DNA from: Nevskia sp.
Lineage (GTDB): Bacteria; Pseudomonadota; Gammaproteobacteria; Nevskiales; Nevskiaceae
Direction: 5' to 3'
DNA: 64,000 nt
Assembly (NCBI GenBank): GCA_023229645.1
Contig: JALNYU010000002.1
Span: 62,001 to 126,000 of the forward strand
Part shown: positions 8,233 through 16,640 of the stretch, one piece after another
How the letters are laid out: every line of letters starts with the position of its first letter
How positions within the stretch are numbered: position 1 is the first letter of the stretch
Translations under genes and position numbers: made by a program
The notes under the pieces: model-generated
What the model was told of the DNA's origin: nothing
Database searches by the model: none
Seen by the model: only the letters and a program-made list of their open reading frames with translations

Positions 8233-9299
8233 TGATTACGTTCACGCAAGGCAATCTGCTGGAGGCCCGCGCCGAGGCGCTGGTCAATACCGTCAACACC
8301 GTAGGGGTGATGGGCAAGGGCATTGCGCTAATGTTCAAGGACCGTTTCGCCGAAAACTTCCACCGCTACGCCATTGCCTGCAAGGCCAAGGAAGTGCGCA
8401 CCGGCAAGATGTTCGTCACCGAGGTGAGTGAACTGGACGGTCCGCGCTGGATCGTCAACTTCCCGACCAAGCAGCACTGGCGTAGTGATTCGAAGATCGA
8501 ATGGATTATCGAGGGACTCCAAGACCTGCGCCGTTTCCTCGTCGAGAACAAGGTTAAATCCATTGCTATCCCGCCGCTGGGTGCGGGCAATGGCGGGCTG
8601 GACTGGGCAAAGGTGCGACCGAAGGTCGAGGAGGCGTTGGCTGGCCTCGACACCGAGATCATCGTGTTCGAGCCGACCCGGAAATACCAGAACGTCGCCA
8701 AGCGCGCAGGCATCGAGAAGCTAACGCCAGCTCGTGCCCTGATCGCTGAATTGGTGCGCCGCTACTGGGTGCTGGGTGTGGAATGTAGCCTGCTGGAAAT
8801 CCAGAAGCTGGCCTGGTTCCTTGAGCGCAACATCAAACGCGCGGGCCTGACGCCGCTGGATTTGAGCTTCGCGCCGCACAAATACGGCCCTTACGCCGAC
8901 CGCCTGCGCCATCTGTTGGAAGGGCTGGATGGTAGCTACCTCCACTGCGACAAGCGCATTGGCGACGCCGACCCGCTGGACGTGATCTGGTTCAACGACG
9001 GGCGTAAGATCTTCGTCCAGACTTACCTTAAGAACGAGGCCAAGGAATACCTCACGGCGCTGGAGGCCACTGCGGCTTTGATTGACGGCTTCGAATCGCC
9101 TTTTGGCATGGAATTGCTGGCCACCGTGGACTGGTTGCTGACGAATGAGGGCGTGGCCTCAACAGTTCCTGCCGTGCGGGAGGGTCTGCGTCGCTGGCGC
9201 GATGACCTTGACGCGGCAGAGCGCAAGGACAGGCTGTTCGACGACCGCGCCTTGGGCATCGCGCTGGAACGGTTGGTACCGGTCGCGGCGGCGTCCTGA
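8232..9299 (+). CDS. darG: DarG, macrodomain antitoxin
   Basis: This 355-residue protein is read from the ATG at 8232, which overlaps the darT stop; a start at 8220 would add four residues. The N-terminal macrodomain (1-155) has [18 protein letters not shown] and the [11 protein letters not shown] loop. In the family it removes ADP-ribose from DNA and so reverses DarT. The C-terminal 190 residues ([30 protein letters not shown]) match the DarG tail that binds and inhibits DarT. It is the last gene of the cassette, 128 bp before the right direct repeat. Confidence 0.93.
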   Translation: MITFTQGNLLEARAEALVNTVNTVGVMGKGIALMFKDRFAENFHRYAIACKAKEVRTGKMFVTEVSELDGPRWIVNFPTKQHWRSDSKIEWIIEGLQDLRRFLVENKVKSIAIPPLGAGNGGLDWAKVRPKVEEALAGLDTEIIVFEPTRKYQNVAKRAGIEKLTPARALIAELVRRYWVLGVECSLLEIQKLAWFLERNIKRAGLTPLDLSFAPHKYGPYADRLRHLLEGLDGSYLHCDKRIGDADPLDVIWFNDGRKIFVQTYLKNEAKEYLTALEATAALIDGFESPFGMELLATVDWLLTNEGVASTVPAVREGLRRWRDDLDAAERKDRLFDDRALGIALERLVPVAAAS

Positions 9300-9427
9300 C
9301 ACCGCAAGTTATCCCCACAGGTGGCGCGCGGCCGCCGAGTGGCAGTGGCTGGAGGCCACGCTGGCGGCAGTTCGACCTGAACTACACACCGTTTCTCGTC
9401 AGCCCAGTTTGGTAGTGGCGCTGTTCG
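9300..9427. other. island tail between darG and the right repeat
   Basis: No gene is supported. TTATCCCCACAG at 9309 resembles a DnaA box with an extra base. The plus frame after darG reads through for about 45 residues (AEWQWLEATLAAVRPEL) without a start, possibly a relic of a lost gene such as the recombinase. Confidence 0.35.
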
Positions 9428-9556
9428 CCACCAAAGGTTTTCCAGATTCACAAAAAGCCGCATTCCTGAAAAGGTTTGCTGCTTTTTTGTTACTGACGCG
9501 CGCTGTAGACGCGGGATCTATCCGCATAAATGACGAAGCTAAATCAGGCAGTGGCA
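9428..9556 (+). repeat. right 129-bp direct repeat (attR-like)
   Basis: A second copy of 5451-5579 at an offset of 3977 bp. It has only CCACCA of the tRNA, so no second tRNA is formed. The T at 9480 weakens the terminator hairpin, suggesting this copy is free to decay. Confidence 0.92.
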
Positions 9557-9880
9557 ACCTAAACTGCTTTGAATGTTCGTGGGCGCTTCACACAGGCCCG
9601 AAGCACTTTGTCGGTTGCTGGCTGACCGCTCCCTTACTTCTTGTCGCGTCGAAGTTGATAGCGAAAAGATGCTGCGGCTCTAGTGGGCATGTCCAGATCG
9701 CCGTTGCGGCGGGGGTATGTGCTGTCTGCGTTGTGCGCCTTTTCGTATGTAAGCCGGGCTGGTGTATGTGTGCTGGCAGACGGTTGCTCAGCGCCCCAGG
9801 GCGTATGTTCAGTCCATAAATCGCTACGGTATTTCGCCTTCGGGCGGGCTTCGTCCCTTCTCAAAACGCGAGCAAAAGTC
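9557..9880. other. intergenic, island edge to aldehyde dehydrogenase
   Basis: 324 bp with no supported gene. It must carry the promoter of the aldehyde dehydrogenase gene, but I see no convincing -35/-10 pair. Confidence 0.4.
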
Positions 9881-11263
9881 ATGAGTTACGACAGCGTAAA
9901 CCCCTACAACGGCGAGCACCTTAAGACGTTCGAGGGTTTCACCAACCCGCAACTTGAAGCTGCGTTGGCCAGCGCCGATGCCTGCTTCAAGACCTGGAAG
10001 CGCAAGAGCTACGCCGAGCGTGCAGTGATCGTAGCCAAGGCGGCCGAACTGATGCACGCCCAGGTCGATCACTTCGCAAAGCTGGCAACGCTGGAGATGG
10101 GCAAGCGGATTGATGAGGCGCGCGGGGAGGTGAATTTCAGCGGCAATATCCTCGCGTACTACGCCAAGAACGCGGCAAAGTTTCTGGCGCCAGAAAAGCT
10201 TAATCCGGTACACGGCGAAGCGCATATGGAGAGCAGTCTGATCGGCATCATCTTCTGCGTGGAGCATTGGAATTTCCCTTACTACCAGCTTGCGCGCGTC
10301 GCTGGGCCGCAACTGAAGGCGGGCAATGTCTTGGTCGTCAAGCATTCCAGCAATGTGCCGCCGTGCGCAATCGCTTTCGAAAAGTTGTTGATCGAAGCGG
10401 GCGCGCCGGCCGGCCTATATACCAATCTGCTGATTTCGCACGCGCAATCCGACCGTGTGATTGATGACCCGCGCGTGAAAGGTGTGCCGCTGACCGGTAG
10501 CGTTGAAGCTGGCAGAAACATTGCCGCGCGTGCCGGCCAGATTCTCAAACCGTCGTTGATGGAGCTGGGCGGCAGCGATGCTTTCATCGTGCTCGATGAC
10601 GCCGATCTGGAAAAGACCATTCCCTGGCCAGTTTGGGGTCGTATGTATAACCAGGGCCAGACCTGCTGTGCGTCCAAGCGCTTCATCGTACTGGACTCAA
10701 TCGCTGACAAGTTTCTTGAGAAGTTTAAGGCAGCGCTCGCGTTGCAAACGCCCGGTGCCCCGATGGATGAGAAGACCACCAAGGGCCCGATGTCGCAGGA
10801 GGTCGCGCTGGTTGCTCTGCTGAAGCAAATCGATGGCGCAGTGGCGCACGGGGTAAAGATTCTAATGGGTGGCAAGCGCGTCGACAGACCAGGCTCTTTT
10901 ATGGAGACCACGATTCTGGCCGATGTGGAGCCAGACAACCCGGCTTTCCGCGCCGAGTTCTTCGGCCCCGTCGCGTTGTTCTTCCGTGTTAAGATTGAGG
11001 AAGAAGCCATCGCGCTCGCTAACGATTCCGACTTCGGGCTCGGCGGATCGGTTTTCACCAAAGACGTGGCCCGCTGTAAACGCGTCGCCAGCCACGTGGA
11101 CACCGGGATGATGTTCATCAATAACATCGACTGGACTGATGCCGAGCTGCCATTTGGCGGCGTCAAGGATTACGGCTACGGCCGCGAGCTGGGCGACATG
11201 GGTATCCAGCAGTTCGTCAACAAGAAGCTGGTACGCACCGCGACGATGGATGCGCCGGCCTAG
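9881..11263 (+). CDS. NAD(P)-dependent aldehyde dehydrogenase, succinate-semialdehyde (Sad/YneI) type
   Basis: This 460-residue protein oxidises an aldehyde to the acid. The start at 9881 gives the usual NPYNGE amino end; an upstream start at 9683 would add 66 unrelated residues. The catalytic cysteine is C262 in NQGQTCCASKR and the general base is E228 in MELGGSDAFIV. ELPFGGVKDYGYGREL near the C-terminus is typical of the Sad branch. HWNFPYYQ replaces the usual PWNFP. A pntB fragment begins within 10 bp of its stop and an alcohol dehydrogenase follows, so the two enzymes may oxidise an alcohol through its aldehyde. The exact substrate is not determinable. Confidence 0.88.
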   Translation: MSYDSVNPYNGEHLKTFEGFTNPQLEAALASADACFKTWKRKSYAERAVIVAKAAELMHAQVDHFAKLATLEMGKRIDEARGEVNFSGNILAYYAKNAAKFLAPEKLNPVHGEAHMESSLIGIIFCVEHWNFPYYQLARVAGPQLKAGNVLVVKHSSNVPPCAIAFEKLLIEAGAPAGLYTNLLISHAQSDRVIDDPRVKGVPLTGSVEAGRNIAARAGQILKPSLMELGGSDAFIVLDDADLEKTIPWPVWGRMYNQGQTCCASKRFIVLDSIADKFLEKFKAALALQTPGAPMDEKTTKGPMSQEVALVALLKQIDGAVAHGVKILMGGKRVDRPGSFMETTILADVEPDNPAFRAEFFGPVALFFRVKIEEEAIALANDSDFGLGGSVFTKDVARCKRVASHVDTGMMFINNIDWTDAELPFGGVKDYGYGRELGDMGIQQFVNKKLVRTATMDAPA

Positions 11264-11270
11264 CAACGGG

Positions 11271-11573
11271 GCCGCCGCGATCGACGACGACTTTCAGGCC
11301 ACGGATATCGCGTTAATAATCGGCGCCAACGATGTGGTTAATCCCGCCGCGCGCAGCGATAAGCCCTCCCCAATCTTCGGCATGCCGATTCTAAATGCCG
11401 ACCAGGCGAAGAAGGTGTTCGTCGTTAAGCGCGGCGAAGGCAAGGGCTCCGCCGGCATCGTCAACACGCTGTTCTACGGTGACAACTGCAGCATGGTCTA
11501 TGGCGATGCGCAGGCCGTGCTGATCAAGATGATCGCAGCCGTCCGCGGCCTCGGATTGCCAGCCGCTGCGTGA
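11271..11573 (+). pseudogene. pntB: 3' remnant of pntB (transhydrogenase beta subunit)
   Basis: About 100 residues match the C-terminus of the proton-translocating NAD(P) transhydrogenase beta subunit: DIALIIGANDVVNPAA, then SPIFGMPILNADQAKKVFVV, KRGEGKGSAGIVNTLF and MVYGDAQAVL. This is the NADP-binding dIII end of the protein. The membrane part and pntA are missing and there is no start or ribosome site. The homologous stretch begins right after the aldehyde dehydrogenase stop, so this looks like a recombination scar where that gene replaced most of a pntAB operon. The frame is intact to its TGA, suggesting a fairly recent event. It probably makes no protein. Confidence 0.85.
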
Positions 11574-11598
11574 ACTTCATTCAAGGAAAAACATCATC

Positions 11599-12633
11599 AT
11601 GACACTCAAAATGCAAGCAGCCGTCGTCGAGCAATTCGGCAAGCCGCTAGTGCTGAAGGAAGTTGACGTCCCGACCCCGGGCCCGGGTGAGATTCTCATC
11701 AAGACCGAGGCCTGTGGCGTCTGCCACACCGACCTGCACGCTGCTAACGGTGACTGGCCGTTGAAGCCGACTTTACCGTTTACACCTGGCCACGAGGGCA
11801 TCGGCATCGTCACCGCATTGGGCGCAGGCGTGACGGCGGTCAAAGCGGGTGACCGCGTTGGCGTGCCCTGGCTGTATTCCGCCTGCGGCCATTGCGAGTA
11901 TTGTCTCGCGGCACGCGAGACGGTATGCGCCGACGCGCAGTTCGGCGGCTATACCAAAAACGGCGGCTTTGCCGAATACATCGTTGCCGATCCAAACTAC
12001 GTGGCGCATATCCCGGCGGGGCTCTCGCCATTCGAAGCCGCGCCACTGATCTGCGCCGGCATCACCTCGTACAAAGGCATCAAAGAGACTCAGGCACGGC
12101 CGGGTGAATGGGTCGTCGTCTCCGGTGTCGGCGGCCTCGGCCATCTCGGCATCCAGTACGCCAAGGCGATGGGCCTGCACGTGTGCGCGGTGGACATCGA
12201 CGATGGCAAGCTCGACCACGCCAAACGCCTGGGCGCCGATGCGATGGTCAACGCCAAGCACGGCGACCCGGTTGCGGCAGTGAAAAAAGCCACTGGCGGC
12301 GGCGCACACGGTGTATTGATCACTGCGCCTTCGCTCGGGGCGTTTAAGCAAGGCGTGGGTATGACGCGCAAATTCGGGACTTGCGTGCTTGTAGGGCTGC
12401 CGCCCGGCGAGTTCCCGACGCCGTTGTTCGATGTCGTCGCCAACTGCATCACCATTCGCGGCTCGTTCGTTGGTAACCGTGGTGATATGGCCGAGGCGCT
12501 GGAATTCGCAGCCGAAGGCAGGGTCAAGGCGGACATCGAGTTGCAGCCGCTATCGGCGATCAACACGATCTTTGGGCGCCTTGCTAAGGGCGAAGTGCCA
12601 TCACGGGTGGTGCTCGATTGGGCGAATACCTGA
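11599..12633 (+). CDS. adhP: zinc-dependent alcohol dehydrogenase (AdhP type)
   Basis: This 344-residue medium-chain dehydrogenase converts primary alcohols to aldehydes with NAD+. Catalytic zinc ligands lie in ACGVCHTDLH and PGHEGIG; structural zinc cysteines lie in ACGHCEYCLAARETVC. The Rossmann motif is GVGGLGHLG, followed by an acidic residue (CAVDIDD) that favours NAD+. AAGGAAAA precedes the ATG by about 10 bases. The gene follows the pntB remnant by 25 bp and may be read with the aldehyde dehydrogenase. Length and motifs fit E. coli AdhP. Confidence 0.92.
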   Translation: MTLKMQAAVVEQFGKPLVLKEVDVPTPGPGEILIKTEACGVCHTDLHAANGDWPLKPTLPFTPGHEGIGIVTALGAGVTAVKAGDRVGVPWLYSACGHCEYCLAARETVCADAQFGGYTKNGGFAEYIVADPNYVAHIPAGLSPFEAAPLICAGITSYKGIKETQARPGEWVVVSGVGGLGHLGIQYAKAMGLHVCAVDIDDGKLDHAKRLGADAMVNAKHGDPVAAVKKATGGGAHGVLITAPSLGAFKQGVGMTRKFGTCVLVGLPPGEFPTPLFDVVANCITIRGSFVGNRGDMAEALEFAAEGRVKADIELQPLSAINTIFGRLAKGEVPSRVVLDWANT

Positions 12634-12987
12634 TGCCGGGATGACCCGCATTTCAGCACGCGGACGATAACGCTGAACAGGCAAAGGCTGTACGCGCCGC
12701 AAGCCGCCTCGTGGCCTCAGTCGGTACCAGCAGCGGCGTGTGTGCTGATCAAAAGTGGTCGTGCGCGCGGCAAAATCGCACTGCCCGGTTTCTGACGCTA
12801 AATTCTCATCGTCAGAGTTGATACCGGTTGTGCATACCAATAACGGATCAACAATTTTACTGGAGCGATGCCGACGGCGCCTGCCCAATTGCAGCCCAGA
12901 ATGATTGAGGCGACACCGCTCCGGGTAGCACTGCGTCGAGAATATTGTGGCGGCGTATCAGTTCTGGCATTGCTGACGGTCGCCTCT
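12634..12987. other. intergenic, no supported gene
   Basis: 354 bp after adhP. Short open frames on both strands lack ribosome sites and resemble nothing I recognise. The bipartite repeat begins at its right edge. Confidence 0.4.
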
Positions 12988-13195
12988 GTTATTGATCCGG
13001 CCATTAAGTACTTGAATAAAGACGGTGCAATGCCAAACCGGATGCCGCACTTCCGAGAAAGCGAGAAATGGCCGGATCAATAACAAAGCAATTTAATTTT
13101 ATTATTAATTCGGCCACTCACGCCGTCTCGAAAAAGCGCGATCTCAAATTGCCGCGTAGCATCTCGTTCAACTATTTTGTGGCCGAATCAATAAT
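12988..13195 (+). repeat. bipartite palindromic element, copy 1 (A+B)
   Basis: Module A (12988-13084, 97 bp) has an 18-bp perfect terminal inverted repeat starting GTTATTGATCCGGCCATT. After a 16-base linker (AAAGCAATTTAATTTT), module B (13101-13195, 95 bp) has 17-bp ends (ATTATTAATTCGGCCAC) with one mismatch. It lies 40 bp upstream of dsbA. Near-identical copies lie at 16200 (inverted) and 32374. Confidence 0.9.
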
Positions 13196-13235
13196 CTCAA
13201 GTTCGGCCGTTCCCAACATATGAACTGAGGTGCTG

Positions 13236-13982
13236 ATGATGCTGCGTCGCCTATTTTTGTCGTCGTTTGTGCTGTTATTGCTCGCTGCCTGTTCGCGCAG
13301 CCCGGCGCCCGCACCGACGCCAGCGTCGTCGAATCCTGCGGTAGAGTCGGCTGGCACCGCGGCGGCTGCCGCGCCGGCAGCTGCTGCTAACGAGACGCCG
13401 GCCCCGGTTACTGAGCTTAGCGAGGGCGTTGATTTCGAAGTTATTCCGCGAGGCAAGCCGTTTGCAGCTGCGGCGGGGAAGATCGAGGTTGTTGAGTTCT
13501 TCAATTACATCTGCCCGGCGTGCAATGCCTTCGATCCGCTGTTGCAGCGTTGGAAGGCGAATCTGCCGGCTGACGTGCAATTGGTCTATGTGCCTGCGGA
13601 TTTCCGACCCGACTTCGTGCCGTATGCGGCCGCTTATTACGCGGCCGAATCCTTCGGCTTAGTCGAAAAAACACACGAGGCGGTTTATAAAGCGATCCAT
13701 GAGCAACACCGCATTCCGGCTGAAGGTGATGCTCCGGACGACGCCAAAATCGCGGCTTTTTACGCCAATTACGGTGTCGGCGCCGAACTGTTTTTAGGGG
13801 CGATGCGGAGCCCAGCCGTTAACGCCAAGCTCGCGCAAGCGCGCGCGTTTGCCGAACAAAGCCGAATTCCGAGCACGCCGACCTTGGTAATCGACGGCAA
13901 GTACCGCGTAAAGGCTTCGGCTTGGGAGGAAAAGCTACGCATTGCGGATTATCTGATCGCAAAAGAACGCGCCGCGCGTTAG
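13236..13982 (+). CDS. dsbA: DsbA-type thiol-disulfide oxidoreductase, lipoprotein
   Basis: From the ATG at 13236 (GAGG 5 bases upstream) this is 248 residues. A signal peptide ends in the lipobox LLAAC, so it is probably anchored to a membrane, followed by a Pro/Ala/Thr-rich linker. The thioredoxin-like domain has the redox motif CPAC in YICPACNAF, where E. coli DsbA has CPHC; the cis-proline region is STPTLVIDGKY. It introduces disulfides into exported proteins. The CPAC dipeptide should change the redox potential. It ends 73 bp from the stop of convergent prlC. Confidence 0.92.
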   Translation: MMLRRLFLSSFVLLLLAACSRSPAPAPTPASSNPAVESAGTAAAAAPAAAANETPAPVTELSEGVDFEVIPRGKPFAAAAGKIEVVEFFNYICPACNAFDPLLQRWKANLPADVQLVYVPADFRPDFVPYAAAYYAAESFGLVEKTHEAVYKAIHEQHRIPAEGDAPDDAKIAAFYANYGVGAELFLGAMRSPAVNAKLAQARAFAEQSRIPSTPTLVIDGKYRVKASAWEEKLRIADYLIAKERAAR

Positions 13983-14055
13983 CGCAGTGCTGGAATGTTA
14001 GAACACGCACTTGGATCAAGCCCAAGCTGACCCAAGCGCGTCGCCGTGATGATCC

Positions 14056-16116
14056 TCAGTTCGCTAGCCCGTTATGCCGGAGCAGTGCTTCCACTTCCGG
14101 CTTACGGCCGCGGAATGCGATAAATAGATCCATTGCTTCGCGCGAACCGCCGTTGGCGAGCACCGTTTCGCGGAAACGTTGGCCGGTTTCGGCGGCGAAA
14201 TTGCTTTCCTCAAACGCAGCAAAGGCGTCGGCGGATAAAACTTCGGCCCATTTGTAGCTGTAGTAGCCGGCCGCGTAGCCGCCGGCAAAGATGTGGCTGA
14301 AGCTGTTCGGCATGCGGTTCCAGTCCGGTGGCGGAAAGACGCTGACTTCTTTGCGTACCGCGGCCAAGGATTCCAGCACGCGAGCGCCGATGGCGGGATC
14401 GTAGTCGCGGTGGATCCGGAGATCGAATAGCGAGAACTCGATTTGCCGTAACGTTGCCAAGCCGGTTTGAAAGCTACGGCTGGCTTGCAGCTTTTTCAGC
14501 AGCGCATCCGGAATCGTCTCGCCCGTTTTGTAATGACGGGCAAAGCCATTGAGAGTTGCGCGGTCGTAACACCAGTTTTCCATGAACTGACTCGGGAGTT
14601 CGACGGCATCCCAGGCGACACCGCGGATGCCCGACACAGCGGCTTCGTCAACCCGTGTTAGCAGGTGATGTAGGCCGTGGCCGAATTCGTGGAACAGGGT
14701 TAGCACTTCGTCGTGCGTCAGCAGCGCGGGCGCACTAGCGCCGTCGGCGGATGGCAGCGGCGGTGTGAAATTGCAGGTTAGATAGGCTACTGGCCGCTGC
14801 AAGCCGTGCGCGGTGCGGCGGCGGCCTAGGCATTCGTCCATCCAAGCGCCGCCACGTTTATCTTGGCGTGCATAGGGGTCGAGATAGAACAAGCCGAGTT
14901 CGCTGCCATCAGCTTCGCGCAGCACGTAAACGGTGACGTCCGGATGCCAAGTTGCGATGCCCTGCATCGGCTCGATTTTGATGCCGTAAATGCGCTCGAC
15001 GAGCGCGAACATGCCGTCAATGACCTGCTTGGCGGGGAAAAAAGGCCGCAATTCTTCTTCGGAATAGCCGAGCTTTTTTTCTTTCAGCTTTTCCGAGTAA
15101 TAGGCGCTATCCCAAGGTTGGAGGTCGGTGATGCCGTCCCGCGCCTGCGCGAAGGCCTTGAGTTCATCAAGCTCGGCGAGCGCGAACGGCCGCGCCTTCG
15201 TTGCCAGATCAAGCAAAAACGCGTCCACGGTATCGGCTGATTCGGCCATTTTGGTGGCGAGCGAGAACTCGGCAAAATTCTTGAACCCAAGCAGCTGGGC
15301 CTGCTCGTGGCGCAATGCCAGAATTTCCGTTTGCAGCGGCGTGTTATCAAACTGCGGCGGATGTGGGCTACGTTCCGAGGCACGCGTGGTATACGCCGCG
15401 TAGAGCTCCTGGCGCAGCGCACGATTATCGGCGTAGGACGCGACAGCATCGTAGCTGGGGAAGTCCAAGGTCAGCAGCCAACCTTCGAGATTCTTACTTT
15501 TGGCCTTTTCTGAGGCCTGCGCCTTGCCTTCGTCGGTCATGCCGGCGAGCTCGGCTTCGTCGGTCACCAATTTGCCAAACGCTTGGGCCGCGTCCATTAA
15601 GTTTTCTTCGAATTTGCTTTGCAATTCCGATAGTCGCAGCGCAATGGCCTTGTAACGCGCTTTCTGCGCCGCTGGCAGGGCAATGCCAGAGAGTCGGAAA
15701 TCGCGCAGGGCATCGTCCACAACTTTTTTCCGCGCTGGCGAAAAACTAGCGTAGGCCGGTAGTTTCGAGAGCTGGTCGTAGGCTTGAAATAAGCCTTCGT
15801 CCTGCGATAACTCCAGGCCGTATTCGGTGATCTTCGGCAGGGCGGCATTAAAGGCTTTACGCCATTCGCCGGTTGAGGTGACACCAAAGAGGTGCTGCAC
15901 CGGCCCCCAAGCGCGGCCGACTTTGTCGTTCATGTCTTCCAGCGGCTCGATCAACGTTTCCCAGTTGAACGCCGTCGTGCTGGCCAGCAATTCCGTCAAC
16001 CGCTGGCGGTTTTCGGCGATCACGGCGTCGATGGCCGCTTCAGCATGTTCTGGTTTGATTTGATCAAACGCCGGAAGCGTGTTCGGATCAGCGTCGGCGA
16101 GCAGCGGATTGGTCAT
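14056..16116 (-). CDS. prlC: oligopeptidase A (M3 metallopeptidase)
   Basis: This is 686 residues from the ATG at 16116, giving the family-typical start MTNPLL...FDQIKPEHA; an ATG at 16152 would add 12. The M3 zinc motif HEFGH is at 476-480, followed by GLHHLLT, with the third ligand expected in the downstream WDAVELPSQFMENW segment. The cytosolic enzyme degrades peptides, including cleaved signal peptides. Full length and intact. Upstream is an inverted copy of the bipartite repeat, so its promoter lies in or near that element. Confidence 0.95.
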   Translation of the reverse strand: MTNPLLADADPNTLPAFDQIKPEHAEAAIDAVIAENRQRLTELLASTTAFNWETLIEPLEDMNDKVGRAWGPVQHLFGVTSTGEWRKAFNAALPKITEYGLELSQDEGLFQAYDQLSKLPAYASFSPARKKVVDDALRDFRLSGIALPAAQKARYKAIALRLSELQSKFEENLMDAAQAFGKLVTDEAELAGMTDEGKAQASEKAKSKNLEGWLLTLDFPSYDAVASYADNRALRQELYAAYTTRASERSPHPPQFDNTPLQTEILALRHEQAQLLGFKNFAEFSLATKMAESADTVDAFLLDLATKARPFALAELDELKAFAQARDGITDLQPWDSAYYSEKLKEKKLGYSEEELRPFFPAKQVIDGMFALVERIYGIKIEPMQGIATWHPDVTVYVLREADGSELGLFYLDPYARQDKRGGAWMDECLGRRRTAHGLQRPVAYLTCNFTPPLPSADGASAPALLTHDEVLTLFHEFGHGLHHLLTRVDEAAVSGIRGVAWDAVELPSQFMENWCYDRATLNGFARHYKTGETIPDALLKKLQASRSFQTGLATLRQIEFSLFDLRIHRDYDPAIGARVLESLAAVRKEVSVFPPPDWNRMPNSFSHIFAGGYAAGYYSYKWAEVLSADAFAAFEESNFAAETGQRFRETVLANGGSREAMDLFIAFRGRKPEVEALLRHNGLAN

Positions 16117-16199
16117 GTTGGCGTCAGGTAAATTTGGAGAATCGGGGGGCATTCGGCTTAGTACACGCTATGGCGTCATTTCTCGCGTGTTCAAGGTGT

Positions 16200-16406
16200 T
16201 TATTGATTCGGCCACAAAATAGTTGAACGAGGTGCTACGCGGCAATTTGAGATCGCACTTTTTCGAGACGGCGTGAGTGGCCGAATTAATAATAAAATTA
16301 AATTGCTTTGTTATTGATCCGGCCATTTCTCGCTTTCTCGGAAGTGCGGCATCCGGTTTGGCATTGCACTGTCTTTATTCAAGTGCTCAATGGCCGGATC
16401 AATAAC
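16200..16406 (-). repeat. bipartite palindromic element, copy 2 (inverted)
   Basis: Module B at 16200-16293 and module A at 16310-16406, in opposite orientation to copy 1, with the same linker. It lies between the divergent starts of prlC and the esterase. The remaining bases to 16640 hold no supported gene (one 26-codon frame at 16541 has no ribosome site). Confidence 0.9.
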
Positions 16407-16640
16407 AGCCAAGGCTGTCGGAAATAACGCGAGGCGGGCGAGGGCCATCATATAATTGGCGCCGATGTTTCACCCCAAGATATTCAGTCTAGCGACGATT
16501 GCGAAGCCGAACCACTCGGTGCAACGGGCTGCCGCGTTATCATGGTGCTGATTTTAATTTCGGCATCGGTGAACGCCCGCAAGTTGTTGCCGTCGCTTGA
16601 TCGTGTGTCGACCCGGCTTTAATCATAGAGGCTTGTTCCT

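Larger units (their letters stand above)
5451..9556. mobile_element. tRNA-Ala-linked defence island with no integrase
   Basis: The segment is bounded by two 129-bp direct repeats differing at one base. The left repeat starts at CCACCA of tRNA-Ala(CGC). Between them are only three coupled genes (GHKL-nuclease fusion, darT, darG) plus 128 bp without a gene. The tRNA-end position and flanking repeats are typical of site-specific integration, but no integrase or excisionase is present. Mobilisation in trans, loss of the integrase, or exchange by homologous recombination between the repeats are all possible. Confidence 0.8.

Noticed and set aside
9309..9320. DnaA box suggesting a replication origin on the island
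   Set aside because: Only one imperfect match (extra C), no cluster and no replication gene.
11139..11573. 144-codon gene overlapping the aldehyde dehydrogenase end
   Set aside because: Its first part is an out-of-frame shadow of the dehydrogenase; only the part after 11271 has homology, as a pntB remnant.
12798..13004. Minus-strand 68-codon frame before dsbA
   Set aside because: It starts inside module A of the repeat (MAGSIT is simply its end translated), has no ribosome site and no recognisable family.
12988..13195. Integron attC sites or gene cassettes
   Set aside because: The ends (GTTATTG, CAATAAC) do not match attC core sites GTTRRRY/RYYYAAC, and neighbours are ordinary chromosomal genes without an integrase.
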